From: a virus
Strand: one strand, 5' to 3'
Virus record (IMG/VR): IMGVR_UViG_3300028025_003819
Coordinates: 1 to 32,126 of that record
Length of the DNA: 32,126 bases
The position numbers were made by a program, and so were the translations under genes. Shown one piece after another: positions 1-9,362 of the stretch. A model generated the notes under the pieces. It did not search any database. It had not been told where the DNA came from and saw only the letters and a program-made list of their open reading frames with translations. Each line of letters begins with the position of its first letter. Within the stretch, counting starts at the first letter, position 1.

Positions 1-260
1 GTTACTGTTCCATCAATAGTTGTGCTTGTTACTAAATAGTTTCCGCCATTATCCCATCCACCTGCATCGGAATCTGTATTAAATGTTTTTGCATAAGTTG
101 GGTCGGAGCTTGTTGCCAAAATTGATATTGGATATGATCCAACAAAATCTATTTGTGTATAAGCATTTTGATTCCACTCACAAATAATTTTGTGCTCTGA
201 TTTTACTGAGCTTTGTTTTTTAAAAGAATTGTCAATGGCATCTACACCAGTAGTTAACAT
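1..260 (-). CDS. Minor tail protein, N-terminal part (runs off left edge)
   Basis: The reading frame opens with ATG at 260 and stays open to the window edge, giving the first 86 residues of a longer protein. A GGAGG ribosome binding site sits 5 nt before the ATG, and the ATG directly follows the TAA of the upstream minor tail gene, so the two are translationally linked. The visible part is rich in Ser, Thr, Asn and Asp with alternating hydrophobic residues, as in beta-rich virion proteins; no enzymatic motif is visible. Its place two genes after the tape measure gene suggests a baseplate or tail-tip protein. That role comes from gene order only, and the C-terminal part is needed to say more. 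Confidence 0.7.
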   Translation of the reverse strand, partial: MLTTGVDAIDNSFKKQSSVKSEHKIICEWNQNAYTQIDFVGSYPISILATSSDPTYAKTFNTDSDAGGWDNGGNYLVTSTTIDGTV

Positions 261-989
261 TTAAGCCTCCACCAATGTGATGGAAACATCCCAAAGATCG
301 TTATACTGTCCTCTTGTAGAAATTGTAAAATTAAATGATTCAAAGAAGACGTGGTATTTTTCTGCTGATGAGCGAACTTCTTTGTTTGAAACACCATCAT
401 ATACTGCAAGCATCCAAAAGTCACCAGGTGTATTTTCATACCAGTCCTTTATGTCTTGACCTGCCCCAAATCCATCTGAAGTTATATTGGATCCATTATT
501 TATTTTTCTAGATGGAATTTCTTTCCAAGATGTTGAAAATTGATTTTTATCTGTAACATAATGAGACCTCATTGTTCCATCAATCATTCTTCTTCTAAAC
601 TCTAGTCTTTGTGGGGTAACTTGTAGTGGGTCTCTTCCATCATCTGTAAGGTAAAGTGGAGTTGAGGTACCAAAGTCCCACTTGCTTCCCAAAACAACTG
701 CAGTACTTGTTGATCCAGTAGCTGTGCTATCAACCTTAAAGGTATTGCTTGTTACATTTGTAATAGCCTTTGGAGTAGAAAAATTATATCCAGCAGTTGT
801 TGCACCAGATACAGTAACTTGATCGCCAACTACAAAATCATGATTTGCAGTTGTTGTATACTGTACCTTTGTTCCACTATCTGTACTTGCAATAGAGGCT
901 ATATTCCAGGTTTGTTGAATTGGTTCAGTGGCTGAGAATACTAATAATGATGGTCTTAACCATACTTTGCTTAATGATGCATTAGCCAT
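261..989 (-). CDS. Minor tail protein (distal-tail-like) with inserted beta-rich FCCH-like module
   Basis: 242 residues. The ATG overlaps the tape measure stop (TAATG), indicating translational coupling. By position, directly after the tape measure gene, this should be a distal tail or tail-tip protein; the ending with FNFTISTRGQYNDLWDVSITLVEA-type beta strands fits that group. Residues about 29-102 look like a separate beta-rich module with the pattern YTTTANHDFVVGDQVTVSG...NVTSNTFKVDS, resembling the small FCCH-like domains often inserted in phage structural proteins. A clearly related module occurs in the connector protein at 11844-12992. Function is inferred from gene order; the insert is seen directly. 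Confidence 0.75.
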   Translation of the reverse strand: MANASLSKVWLRPSLLVFSATEPIQQTWNIASIASTDSGTKVQYTTTANHDFVVGDQVTVSGATTAGYNFSTPKAITNVTSNTFKVDSTATGSTSTAVVLGSKWDFGTSTPLYLTDDGRDPLQVTPQRLEFRRRMIDGTMRSHYVTDKNQFSTSWKEIPSRKINNGSNITSDGFGAGQDIKDWYENTPGDFWMLAVYDGVSNKEVRSSAEKYHVFFESFNFTISTRGQYNDLWDVSITLVEA

Positions 990-3900
990 TAATTGCCCCT
1001 ACCAAACTCTCTTCTATTTTGTTCCATAGAAATAATTTCCATAACCCTTTGTGCTGCTTTATTGGGATCATTTACACCATTAACAGAAAGATTAATGTAT
1101 GTATCTCCACCAGTTGTATTATTTATTATATCACCTACTGGTTGCCTTACCCCAGCTACCGAACTAGATGCATTTGCAACATTAAATCTAGGCTCCACTC
1201 TACTTCCTGATCCGTAAGGCATTACGATTTCTGGTCCATTTTCACCAACTAGATAAGGCTTGTTCATTGTCATAGATCCGCCAAATTGTCTTCCAGTAAA
1301 TGGTGTGTATATTGCTGCTGCACCATTAGTCATAAGATCTGTCAATTCTTCTACTGTTCCTCTTCCAGATGAGGATGCCAATTTAATAGCTTCTTCTAAT
1401 GTTCTTGTACCTTGTACTCCAGCATCAACATCTTCACCACCTATAGAAGATGATCCTGATAAATAGCTATTTGGATTTAATATAGAATCTTTGTTGAATC
1501 CATAAGGTGACTTTCTTGCTTCAAAGTGTAAGTGTGCTCCTTCTGGACCCTTAGGAATAACATTACCACTAAATCCTGCCTCTGCAACATGATCTCCTCC
1601 CTTAACTTCACCACTCTTTTTTAATATTTTACTTAAATGAGCATAGTATGTCCTAATCCCATTAGCATGTTGGATGGTCAATAAGTTTCCTAAGGCTCCT
1701 GAGAAACCTGCACCAACTATACTTCCAGATGCTACTGCTAGAATGTCATCTCCAACCTCAGCAGCGTAATCTTGACCAGTGTGGTACCCAAGAGAGTAGT
1801 AGTCTTTTTTAATTCCGTATGGATTGCCCCCCTTTCTTCCAGATCTTGTTGGATTTACAAATCCGCCATCAGCATACATTGCTACTGGCTCTCCGTTATT
1901 TAGCGAGTCAAAGGTTGCTTTTCCAAACTTTCTTACTGAACTTGCTTTTACTACATACTCGCCATTTGAAAGCATTGCTGGAATTGAATCAGAAGTTGGA
2001 GTTCCTGGTCCAGATATATATCCACCATCTGCATAACTTGCTGGAGCTTCTTTTCCAGTACCAGTAACCTTTGCCTTGTATGATGGATCTTTTTGATATA
2101 AATCATTACGAACTGCTTCAAATGCCTCTTTAACAGTAGATGCTGGATTTTTAATAAGATAATTTATAATTGCTGCTTCTTGTGCTGCTGCTGTTGCTTT
2201 GTCTTTGAATGAAGTGAGCCAGTCAACTATTACAGGATTACCTTGAATTCCTGCAATTGCATCAGATGTTTGTTGCATCTCAGCAATGGTTTTTGAAGCA
2301 TTTGTAGCCATTTGATCACGTTCTTTTTGAAGTCTAAGCATGTGTGCTTCATGACCTTCTGCTTGCTTTTCAAGTGCTTCTTGTCTTTTATCAATTTCTT
2401 CCTGAATTGCTTCAATACGCTTGTCTCTTTCAAGATCAATAGCTTCTACGGCAGCATCTCTTTTTTCTTCAATAGCTTTTATTTCTTCTGATTGTGAATA
2501 TTCTCTTGCATTTTCTTCTGCTTGTTGCTGTGCTTCTAAGAAGCCAATTACGTCTCCTTGTGCAAGTGCCCCCAAGCCACCAAGCATAGTTCCTCTTTGC
2601 TGTGACTTAAACTTTTCTGCAGCATCTTGCTTTTCAAATGCCTTTAGGTAAGCATCGGTTTGTTTTTCAATAGCATCTATTTCTTTATTTGCAGTTTCAT
2701 CAATAACCTTAATTTCTTCTTGCTTAGCCTTGATGTACTTTTGACCAGCTTTTTGACTCTTTTTAAATGCTTCTTCTTCTTTTTCAATTGCAGCATTTTT
2801 AGCTTCTATTGCAGCTTGTAATTCATTTTGCTTAATTATAATTTCTTTATTAATTTTTTCATAGTCTTCTGCAAGTTTTTCTTGATACTTAATTGTTGCT
2901 TCAATTTTTACTTGGCGATCTCTTGTTGCCTTGTCAAGTTCTTGTTCAATTTCATCTATGCTGCCTGGATCTTCTTCAATTTTTACCTGGTAGGCTTTAA
3001 GCTGTTGATCAGTGATGGCACCAGTTTCAAGTGCTGAGGTTAGTGCTGCTGTTACTTTTGTTGCTTGCTCATTGTCAATTCCACCAAAGATACCTTGACC
3101 AGATTTTATCTTTGTAAAAACATCATCATATGTAGATAAATTTTTAATGCTAAATGAGTTATTAGTTCTTTCTTGAATTGCTCTTTGAGTGTTAAATAAC
3201 TGAGACCCTTCTCCATATGTTTCTTTTGTCATATCAATGATAGATTGTTGTGCAATCTTTAACTGTCTTGTATCTAAATTTTCTATTTGAGTTAGTAAGG
3301 TTTTTAGTCCAGTATACTGATCTTCTGGCGGAAGTAAATTAATTTGTTCTACAACAGATTTAATTCCTGCTGCAAATCCAGCCCTTTCTCCTTGATCAAG
3401 AATACCTCCGATGTTTTGGAATGTTTTAACACCTTCCATTTGAGCTTTAATAATTGATGCAGGATCATCTGCCTTTATCATTCCAAACTTATTTACAGAT
3501 TGTGCATAGGCATCCATAGCACCTGATGCCTTGGCTAAAGTTCTAACCATTACATTTGCATCGTCCTCTGAGAATCCTTGTTGCAATAGCGATGCATACT
3601 TTGCAGTTAATAGTGATGCTCCTTGAGCAGATCTATCTCCACCCAAACCTACTGTTGTTCCTAATCTAGTTTCAGAAAGGTTTCTTAATCTTTTTGTAAG
3701 ATCTTGATTTGCACCAAGGACTGCTGCTTCTTTTTCTGGATCTAGCCTCATTGAGGTAGATTGTGACTGTTGTGCCTGTGCACCAATTGTTTTTGTATAT
3801 TCTTGATTAGCCTTTATTGTTTCACCAATATTTTTAAGCTCTACTCCAAACGCTTCTGCTTCTGCTTTACTTGCACCAAATGTTTGCTCTGCTGCTTTTT

Positions 3901-6900
3901 TAGCAGAATCTAAAGATTTTTTATAGGCAACAACTGCACTAGTTACTGCTGTTACGGCAAGTATTGCCCATCCAACTGGGTTTGACAATAATCCAACCGC
4001 AGCACCAGCACCTCTTAAAGCCATGCCCTTTCCTATGGAGGACACGCCACTTCCAAGCCTAGAAGCACCTCTTGTTGCTCCCTTTGCCAAAGACTTTGCT
4101 TTATTATCACCAGCTAGCTGTGAGGCAGCAAATCCTCTGGATGCAGCAATTTTTGTGCCACCCATTTTCTTTTTTCCTATGTCTAAAAGACTTGTTGCTG
4201 AATCTATTATCTCTGATCCCCTTGAGCCTGGTTTTGGAGTCATTAGTCCAGAAAGGCTTTCTCCAATTCCGCCACCCATTCTTCCACCCAAAACTTGCAA
4301 GGCAGAAAGAATTCCAGTAAATGCAGATAGCCCCATAATAGCTTTATTAAGAGCGTCAGTAAAATTGTTTACTGGAAGCATCATTGATGTAGCCATACTT
4401 GCTGCCATCAATCCACCTGAAACTGCACCAGTTGCCATTCCTGGCATTTGCCCAGTTCCTTGCATTTGTCCCATTGGAGGTGTACCTCTCATAAACCTTG
4501 GAGCTATATTCCAGTTCATATCTTCAAGCATTCCGCCATATTGTTTAGCTGCTTTCTTATTTACAACAAACTCTCCTGGCTCAAGTAGGGCAGGTACTCT
4601 GTCTCCCTCCCCCTTTCCAGGAACCCAAGCACCAGTTTGCATTGCCCATGCTGGATAACCTGCTTCTAGTGCAGATTGTCTTTCTTCACGGTCTAATATT
4701 TTTTGCTGTTCTTTCTTTGCTATTGCTGCTTCGGTAGGTGGCTTCTTAACCTTTGGAGTAACTGTTCTAAGATGAGCAATAAATGGACCTAAATCAGAAG
4801 AGAGTATATCATCTAAATCCCTTACCATGTATGCAAAGTCCTCTGGAATATCTGCTGTACTTAGTTTTGACTTTGCTTCTTGGGCAGCCTTTTTAATTCC
4901 TGCAGCAATTTGTTCGTCTGTCATTTTTGCAGTTGTTGCATTCCATCCCTCTGCACCGTGACTTCTTGCTCCACCTTTAACCATTCCAAGATTAATTGCT
5001 AACTGTTCTAATACGCTATTAGTTACGCCTGTCTTAGTTCTAGGCTGTGAAGCCCTGTTCATAATTCCAGCTTGACCAACATCTGCAACTACGTTATCCC
5101 ATAGGTTTCCTGGCTGAAGATCCTTGTCTCTTCTTACGGCTGCTGCAACAATTTGACCAAATACCGATCCTTCAGAAAATGTTCCAGTTGAACTTGCAAA
5201 AGCATCATCGTATGGAGAGCGAACGGCAAACATTAGATCTCCAGTTTCTGGATGCCTAATTCTAATCACTTCTTGATTTGGAGTTTGTAGTCCAAATACT
5301 TCTCTTGTAATTCTTGCCATGTCTGCTTCTGCTCTTGCAGAATCTTCCGTATCGTGACCCTTTACAACATAACGCTGACCATTTATTTCATAAACTCCAT
5401 TTACGCCAGGAATAGCAGAACTATGTCCACCAATTCTTGACTGTCTTGATCCAAGTTCTGCCAATGGAACATTAGATGACATGGCTTCTTTATTTGCATT
5501 AGCCATTGACTGCCTGATTGTGCCAAGTTTTGTAGCATAAGATTCTGGCATTTTGACACCACGAATTGCTCTAATTGGTCCACCACTTTGTCTTCTTATC
5601 ATTCTTATACGACCAAATTGAGCAAATCTTGATCCATGAGAGGCATTCCTAGTCCCCCTTCTTCTAATTGAAGGATCTTCTAAAGATGAACCAAAATATA
5701 TTTTTGCTAAATCATCTGGGATGCCAAGCCTTCTAGCCTCTTCAATTGCACCAGTAGGAAGCCTTGAAGCAATATCAAATTGATCAAAAGCTGATGAATA
5801 GCTTGAAGATCTTGCTCTATCTCCAGCGTTAACGCCACCAATTTTATCATCTACCCATGGATGCTTTCTTCCCCCAACTCTTGTTTCAAGACTTGGATCA
5901 ACTTCTTTAAAGGACATAACATCCCTAGATCTAAGTTTTGGAAGAACTCTCATTGCAGCTATTCTAGCTTTCATGGTTGGTGATGTAATAGCTTTCATTT
6001 CTGGTGAATCGGAAAGATTGTCAAGTACCTGAGCTATAACCAATTGTGACTGAAGATCTGCTGGGCTAACTCCACTATTAAGATTTTTTATTATAAAAGA
6101 TCTTTGTCTTGGATCAATATCCATTGATCCAATTTCTGACAAAATTTTATTTCTAAGGTTAATATATTCTGTCTTTCTGTTTCCATCTGGTTTTCCAAAA
6201 CCAAGATCGTTTATAAACTCATTTTCTCCCTTAGAAAGACCAAATACAAATTTAGGATTCCATCTTTTAACATCAGCATTCGGGGCTGGTCCTCTTCTTG
6301 CTTGCTCTCCTCTAGGCATTTGTTCAATAGCATCTATTTCTGCTTGAAGCCTTGAAGCTCTATCTCTTTCTTGCTGGTCTGCAAGTTCTGTATTACCAAG
6401 ACGATATCCAGGAATTTTACCACCAGTAGCAAATCTTGGAACACCATTATTCATATCTTCTAGTACGCCACCATATTGTTTAGCAGCATTACGATTTATT
6501 ACAAACTCACCAGGTTCTAGTAGTGCTGGAATTTTATCTCCACTACCAGATCCTGGAACCCATGCTGCACCACCCTTTTGTCGTTTAATTCTTCTTATAA
6601 CAGGTCTGGCACCACTTTGTGCTGCAGGTGCAGCAGCCTGAACTGGAGCATTAAATAGGTTTGGTGTTTTTGCAGCTTGCTTATTAAGTAATGCATAGTA
6701 ATCCATCATTACCCTGTTTAAGCCAACCATTGCTGCTTTTTGTTTCTCAATAGATATTGTAACTATGTCTGTTGCTTTAGCTGCTGCAATTTGTGCATCA
6801 TCCATAAGTGCAAACTTTTCAGTTGGTAGTCCACGAATTGTTCTTCCAAGGTTTACAAATGCCATTGCACCCTTAACAATGTATCCAAGGAAGTTTCCAA

Positions 6901-8587
6901 GAACACCTGTCATCATAATGAGTGGACCAGCAATTGCTGTAATTCCAGTCACTACTTTTAGAAAACTTTTTACTGGACCTGGAAGATTTTGTGCAAAATT
7001 AATTACTCTATCAAGGACTCCTGCAAACTTTTCCATGAATGGAAGAACTGAATTAACAATAGCCTCACCAACTGGTAATAGGGCTGCTTTAATTGACTCC
7101 ATAGATCTTTGGAATCTCATAGATGCAGATTCCGTAAGAGTCTTAATTTCTTCATTTGCAACTCTTGCAAGGTCAGAGTTTGATGCAGACATAAGCTCAA
7201 TAACCTGTTTTGTTTGTGATCCTGCTGTATTTAAGTTATCAAACAGTGCAGAGATACGAGCAAATTGATATTTACCAAACAGTTGCTCAATAATTTTTGC
7301 TTTACCAAGATCATCAAGGGTTTGCATGCTTTTTTGGAATTCAAGGACGGTGGGTAGGAGCTGACCCTTATTTCTTTTTACAATATCTTCAAGGTCAATA
7401 CCATACTGTTTGGCAACTTCAGAACCTGCTTTTGTTGGATTAATAAGAGAGGCTAAACCAGACTTTAATGCATTTGCACCTTCTGCTGCATTAATTCCTC
7501 CTTCTTTCATTGCAACCATAAGTACAGAAAGATCTTTTACGTCTCCACCAAGTGCACGAACAACTGGACCAACTTTTGGAATTGCTTCTGTTAAATCTTG
7601 CAAAGACAAAGAGGTTTGGTTTTCAACTGCGTTAAGGAAGTTAATTGATTCTGCAAGTTCTTGTGTGCTCATATTAAAAGCATTTTGCAAAGACAGCGTT
7701 GTCTTCATTGCGTCTTGTCTATCAATTTCACCAAGTACAGAAAGCCTTGTTGTTTGTTTAATTGAGTCAAGGAGTTTTTGTCCTTCAAGACCAGTTGCTG
7801 CTAAGTCTGCTGCTAGTCCTGCTGTTTCTTTTGCTGCAATACCATAAGATCCAGCAATATCTACTGCAAGAGCCTGTACTTGTGCTCTAATAGCATTTGT
7901 TGCCTGAGTTGTAGCACCAACTAAATCTGATCCATAAACTTTTTGGAACCTTGTAAGTTCTCTATCAACATCGTTGAATGCTTTTATAGTTGCTGTTGCA
8001 AACATGGTCATAGGGACTGTCAGACCTACTGTGAGCTGTCTACCTGCCCATTGGGTATTCTTACCCCAGTTAATAAGTTGCGTAGCACCATCATTAACAA
8101 GTTTATTAAATATAGAAAACTGTTTTCTTGCTACTTCCATTTGTGTCTGCATATCAGACATGTCAAGGCGTAGTGGGGTTACAAGAATTCCCTTACGTCT
8201 TCCATTGGCATCCATACCTAGATCAACTAGGTCTGCCTTTGTTCTTCTTACCTGGTCTTCTGCCAGTTTTCTGGTATTGCTATTTGCCTGAAAAGCCCTT
8301 GTTGCTTCACGGGCATATTCACGAAGTTTAAGTTTGTTTCTGTCTAGTGCTTTTCCAAAATTATCCATATTGGAAGTAATGTCTACGGTCCTTGCACTGA
8401 AGGCACCAAGATCTCCAACATCTGCCTTAAATACTTCGGCAAACCGATCTCTTACTTTTCTTGCATCTTTATCTAGTGAGTTAAATGAGTTATTAAGAAC
8501 ACTAAGCTCTCTTGAAAGTAAACGAGTTTGAGAAATAGCTGATGTAAAATCTGCATCATATACAAATGTGGCATTCACATCAGCCAT
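989..8587 (-). CDS. Tail tape measure protein with M23 peptidase domain and kinase-like insert
   Basis: 2532 residues, the largest gene here. It sets tail length and helps DNA delivery; at the usual ~0.15 nm per residue it would imply a tail up to ~380 nm, less if inserted domains fold globularly. Residues ~225-400 match the TP901-type tape measure core. Hydrophobic stretches lie near 545-590 and 1520-1550, and a charged coiled coil near 1880-2090. A motif of the type WVPGxGxGDxxPALLEPGEFV recurs from ~675 and ~1320, with a diverged third copy from ~2185. Residues ~2262-2365 form an M23 metallopeptidase with H2269, D2273 and H2352-L-H2354, probably for local peptidoglycan cutting. Residues ~1045-1260 carry kinase-like motifs (K1076, E1087, D1156-LQPG-N1161, D1169-V-G). 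The start overlaps the previous stop (TAATG). Confidence 0.95.
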   Translation of the reverse strand: MADVNATFVYDADFTSAISQTRLLSRELSVLNNSFNSLDKDARKVRDRFAEVFKADVGDLGAFSARTVDITSNMDNFGKALDRNKLKLREYAREATRAFQANSNTRKLAEDQVRRTKADLVDLGMDANGRRKGILVTPLRLDMSDMQTQMEVARKQFSIFNKLVNDGATQLINWGKNTQWAGRQLTVGLTVPMTMFATATIKAFNDVDRELTRFQKVYGSDLVGATTQATNAIRAQVQALAVDIAGSYGIAAKETAGLAADLAATGLEGQKLLDSIKQTTRLSVLGEIDRQDAMKTTLSLQNAFNMSTQELAESINFLNAVENQTSLSLQDLTEAIPKVGPVVRALGGDVKDLSVLMVAMKEGGINAAEGANALKSGLASLINPTKAGSEVAKQYGIDLEDIVKRNKGQLLPTVLEFQKSMQTLDDLGKAKIIEQLFGKYQFARISALFDNLNTAGSQTKQVIELMSASNSDLARVANEEIKTLTESASMRFQRSMESIKAALLPVGEAIVNSVLPFMEKFAGVLDRVINFAQNLPGPVKSFLKVVTGITAIAGPLIMMTGVLGNFLGYIVKGAMAFVNLGRTIRGLPTEKFALMDDAQIAAAKATDIVTISIEKQKAAMVGLNRVMMDYYALLNKQAAKTPNLFNAPVQAAAPAAQSGARPVIRRIKRQKGGAAWVPGSGSGDKIPALLEPGEFVINRNAAKQYGGVLEDMNNGVPRFATGGKIPGYRLGNTELADQQERDRASRLQAEIDAIEQMPRGEQARRGPAPNADVKRWNPKFVFGLSKGENEFINDLGFGKPDGNRKTEYINLRNKILSEIGSMDIDPRQRSFIIKNLNSGVSPADLQSQLVIAQVLDNLSDSPEMKAITSPTMKARIAAMRVLPKLRSRDVMSFKEVDPSLETRVGGRKHPWVDDKIGGVNAGDRARSSSYSSAFDQFDIASRLPTGAIEEARRLGIPDDLAKIYFGSSLEDPSIRRRGTRNASHGSRFAQFGRIRMIRRQSGGPIRAIRGVKMPESYATKLGTIRQSMANANKEAMSSNVPLAELGSRQSRIGGHSSAIPGVNGVYEINGQRYVVKGHDTEDSARAEADMARITREVFGLQTPNQEVIRIRHPETGDLMFAVRSPYDDAFASSTGTFSEGSVFGQIVAAAVRRDKDLQPGNLWDNVVADVGQAGIMNRASQPRTKTGVTNSVLEQLAINLGMVKGGARSHGAEGWNATTAKMTDEQIAAGIKKAAQEAKSKLSTADIPEDFAYMVRDLDDILSSDLGPFIAHLRTVTPKVKKPPTEAAIAKKEQQKILDREERQSALEAGYPAWAMQTGAWVPGKGEGDRVPALLEPGEFVVNKKAAKQYGGMLEDMNWNIAPRFMRGTPPMGQMQGTGQMPGMATGAVSGGLMAASMATSMMLPVNNFTDALNKAIMGLSAFTGILSALQVLGGRMGGGIGESLSGLMTPKPGSRGSEIIDSATSLLDIGKKKMGGTKIAASRGFAASQLAGDNKAKSLAKGATRGASRLGSGVSSIGKGMALRGAGAAVGLLSNPVGWAILAVTAVTSAVVAYKKSLDSAKKAAEQTFGASKAEAEAFGVELKNIGETIKANQEYTKTIGAQAQQSQSTSMRLDPEKEAAVLGANQDLTKRLRNLSETRLGTTVGLGGDRSAQGASLLTAKYASLLQQGFSEDDANVMVRTLAKASGAMDAYAQSVNKFGMIKADDPASIIKAQMEGVKTFQNIGGILDQGERAGFAAGIKSVVEQINLLPPEDQYTGLKTLLTQIENLDTRQLKIAQQSIIDMTKETYGEGSQLFNTQRAIQERTNNSFSIKNLSTYDDVFTKIKSGQGIFGGIDNEQATKVTAALTSALETGAITDQQLKAYQVKIEEDPGSIDEIEQELDKATRDRQVKIEATIKYQEKLAEDYEKINKEIIIKQNELQAAIEAKNAAIEKEEEAFKKSQKAGQKYIKAKQEEIKVIDETANKEIDAIEKQTDAYLKAFEKQDAAEKFKSQQRGTMLGGLGALAQGDVIGFLEAQQQAEENAREYSQSEEIKAIEEKRDAAVEAIDLERDKRIEAIQEEIDKRQEALEKQAEGHEAHMLRLQKERDQMATNASKTIAEMQQTSDAIAGIQGNPVIVDWLTSFKDKATAAAQEAAIINYLIKNPASTVKEAFEAVRNDLYQKDPSYKAKVTGTGKEAPASYADGGYISGPGTPTSDSIPAMLSNGEYVVKASSVRKFGKATFDSLNNGEPVAMYADGGFVNPTRSGRKGGNPYGIKKDYYSLGYHTGQDYAAEVGDDILAVASGSIVGAGFSGALGNLLTIQHANGIRTYYAHLSKILKKSGEVKGGDHVAEAGFSGNVIPKGPEGAHLHFEARKSPYGFNKDSILNPNSYLSGSSSIGGEDVDAGVQGTRTLEEAIKLASSSGRGTVEELTDLMTNGAAAIYTPFTGRQFGGSMTMNKPYLVGENGPEIVMPYGSGSRVEPRFNVANASSSVAGVRQPVGDIINNTTGGDTYINLSVNGVNDPNKAAQRVMEIISMEQNRREFGRGN

Positions 8588-8904
8588 TACTCACCACTCC
8601 TTATAATATCGTATTCAACACCCATGTCTGGGGTAAATCCGTACTGTACTGCTGATGATGCCTTTTCGTTATCACCAGAAAGTCTTGCCATAGCTTTCGC
8701 CTGTATATCTTTTAATGTTGATGGCTGCTTTTCAGAATTGTCATCGCTATCAGAAGAATCTAAATTTACACCTTGGAGGGATGCCATAAATTTATTTTTT
8801 CTTGATTCTGCACTGTACATAGCTTTTAATGTTGCTGTTAGTTCTGGCATTGATAAACTATTTTCAAGTTCATCATAGTCTTTCCAATGCCCAAGCAAAA
8901 ACAC
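8587..8904 (-). CDS. Tail assembly chaperone, frameshifted C-terminal part (gpGT-like)
   Basis: This open frame can be read alone from GTG at 8904 (105 residues), but it is more likely made as a -1 frameshift product of the upstream chaperone gene. The -1 frame is open without a stop from the slippery heptamer CCCAAAC (minus strand 8973-8967) through to 8587. The fusion would be join(9263..8967, 8967..8587), about 225 residues, and reads ...LNDPNPRSDGSGTGWNELDL across the junction. The added part is polar, with an acidic Ser/Asp stretch. In lambda-like phages the G/GT pair binds the tape measure protein and recruits tail subunits; the gene order major tail protein, chaperones, tape measure matches. 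No good ribosome binding site precedes the GTG, which supports frameshifting. Confidence 0.8.
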   Translation of the reverse strand: MFLLGHWKDYDELENSLSMPELTATLKAMYSAESRKNKFMASLQGVNLDSSDSDDNSEKQPSTLKDIQAKAMARLSGDNEKASSAVQYGFTPDMGVEYDIIRSGE

Positions 8905-8927
8905 TTCTGCCTCTAGCTCCGCAAGAT

Positions 8928-9263
8928 CTAGTTCGTTCCAACCAGTTCCTGAGCCATCGCTACGAGGTTTGGGTCGTTAAGCTTGATTTCAGCAGCCACC
9001 TCCAAGATTTTGTACATTGTTTGAATATCAAGAGCATTTTCCAATGCGTCACGATCTTCAGCAAGACTAGCATCATACTGCTTGAAAGCAATCTGAGTAC
9101 AGCTAATTAGAGTATCAAGAAACTCGTCCTCTGTCTTAGCTTCTTGGGCTTTTGCCCATTCTTTCATTACTTCTCTTAAGTTTTTTAGATTTAGGGGCTT
9201 GATGTTTACTACTTTGCCGTCTAGAAGCTCTAGCTCAACACTTTCATATACTTTAGTTGCCAT
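8928..9263 (-). CDS. Tail assembly chaperone (gpG-like)
   Basis: 111 residues, starting at ATG 9263 behind an AAGGAG site 7 nt upstream. It is a soluble, mostly helical, acidic protein with the order typical of siphovirus tail chaperones: just after the major tail gene and before the tape measure gene. The N-terminal pattern VELELLDGKVVNIKPLNLKNL resembles the tail chaperone family found in phages of Gram-positive hosts. A CCCAAAC heptamer in the right phase (C CCA AAC) lies 13 codons before the stop and lets a fraction of ribosomes continue into the next frame. The role is inferred from gene order and the frameshift arrangement, and is well supported. Confidence 0.85.
   Translation of the reverse strand: MATKVYESVELELLDGKVVNIKPLNLKNLREVMKEWAKAQEAKTEDEFLDTLISCTQIAFKQYDASLAEDRDALENALDIQTMYKILEVAAEIKLNDPNLVAMAQELVGTN
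8967..8973 (-). promoter_or_regulatory. Programmed -1 frameshift slippery heptamer CCCAAAC
   Basis: On the minus strand the zero frame reads GAC CCA AAC CTC, so the heptamer has the X XXY YYZ phase needed for simultaneous -1 slippage (CCC AAA). The zero frame ends at TAG 8930-8928, while the -1 frame is open for 127 codons, to 8587. Tail chaperone frameshifting is a conserved feature of dsDNA phages. No pseudoknot was modelled downstream. Confidence 0.75.
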
Positions 9264-9315
9264 TAAATTCTCCTTTGTTCCCTTTAATTATATCCTATAT
9301 TTTATTTATTATAGC

Positions 9316-9347
9316 AATAATGGGCAGGATTTCTCCTGCCCATTATT
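9316..9347 (-). terminator. Strong hairpin after the major tail gene (attenuator or terminator)
   Basis: A perfect 14-bp stem (9316-9329 with 9334-9347, core TGGGCAGGA) with a 4-nt loop lies between the major tail gene stop (9363) and the chaperone start (9263). No clean U-run follows on the minus strand, so it may be a partial terminator or an mRNA-stabilising hairpin, lowering downstream expression relative to the abundant tail subunit. Confidence 0.55.
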
Positions 9348-9362
9348 AATATTTAGTTATAT

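Noticed and set aside
4023-4658. Long open frame (211 codons) on the plus strand inside the tape measure gene
   Set aside because: It is antisense to a clearly coding region, Pro/Ser/Leu-rich as expected from the opposite strand, and has no promoter or plausible domain.
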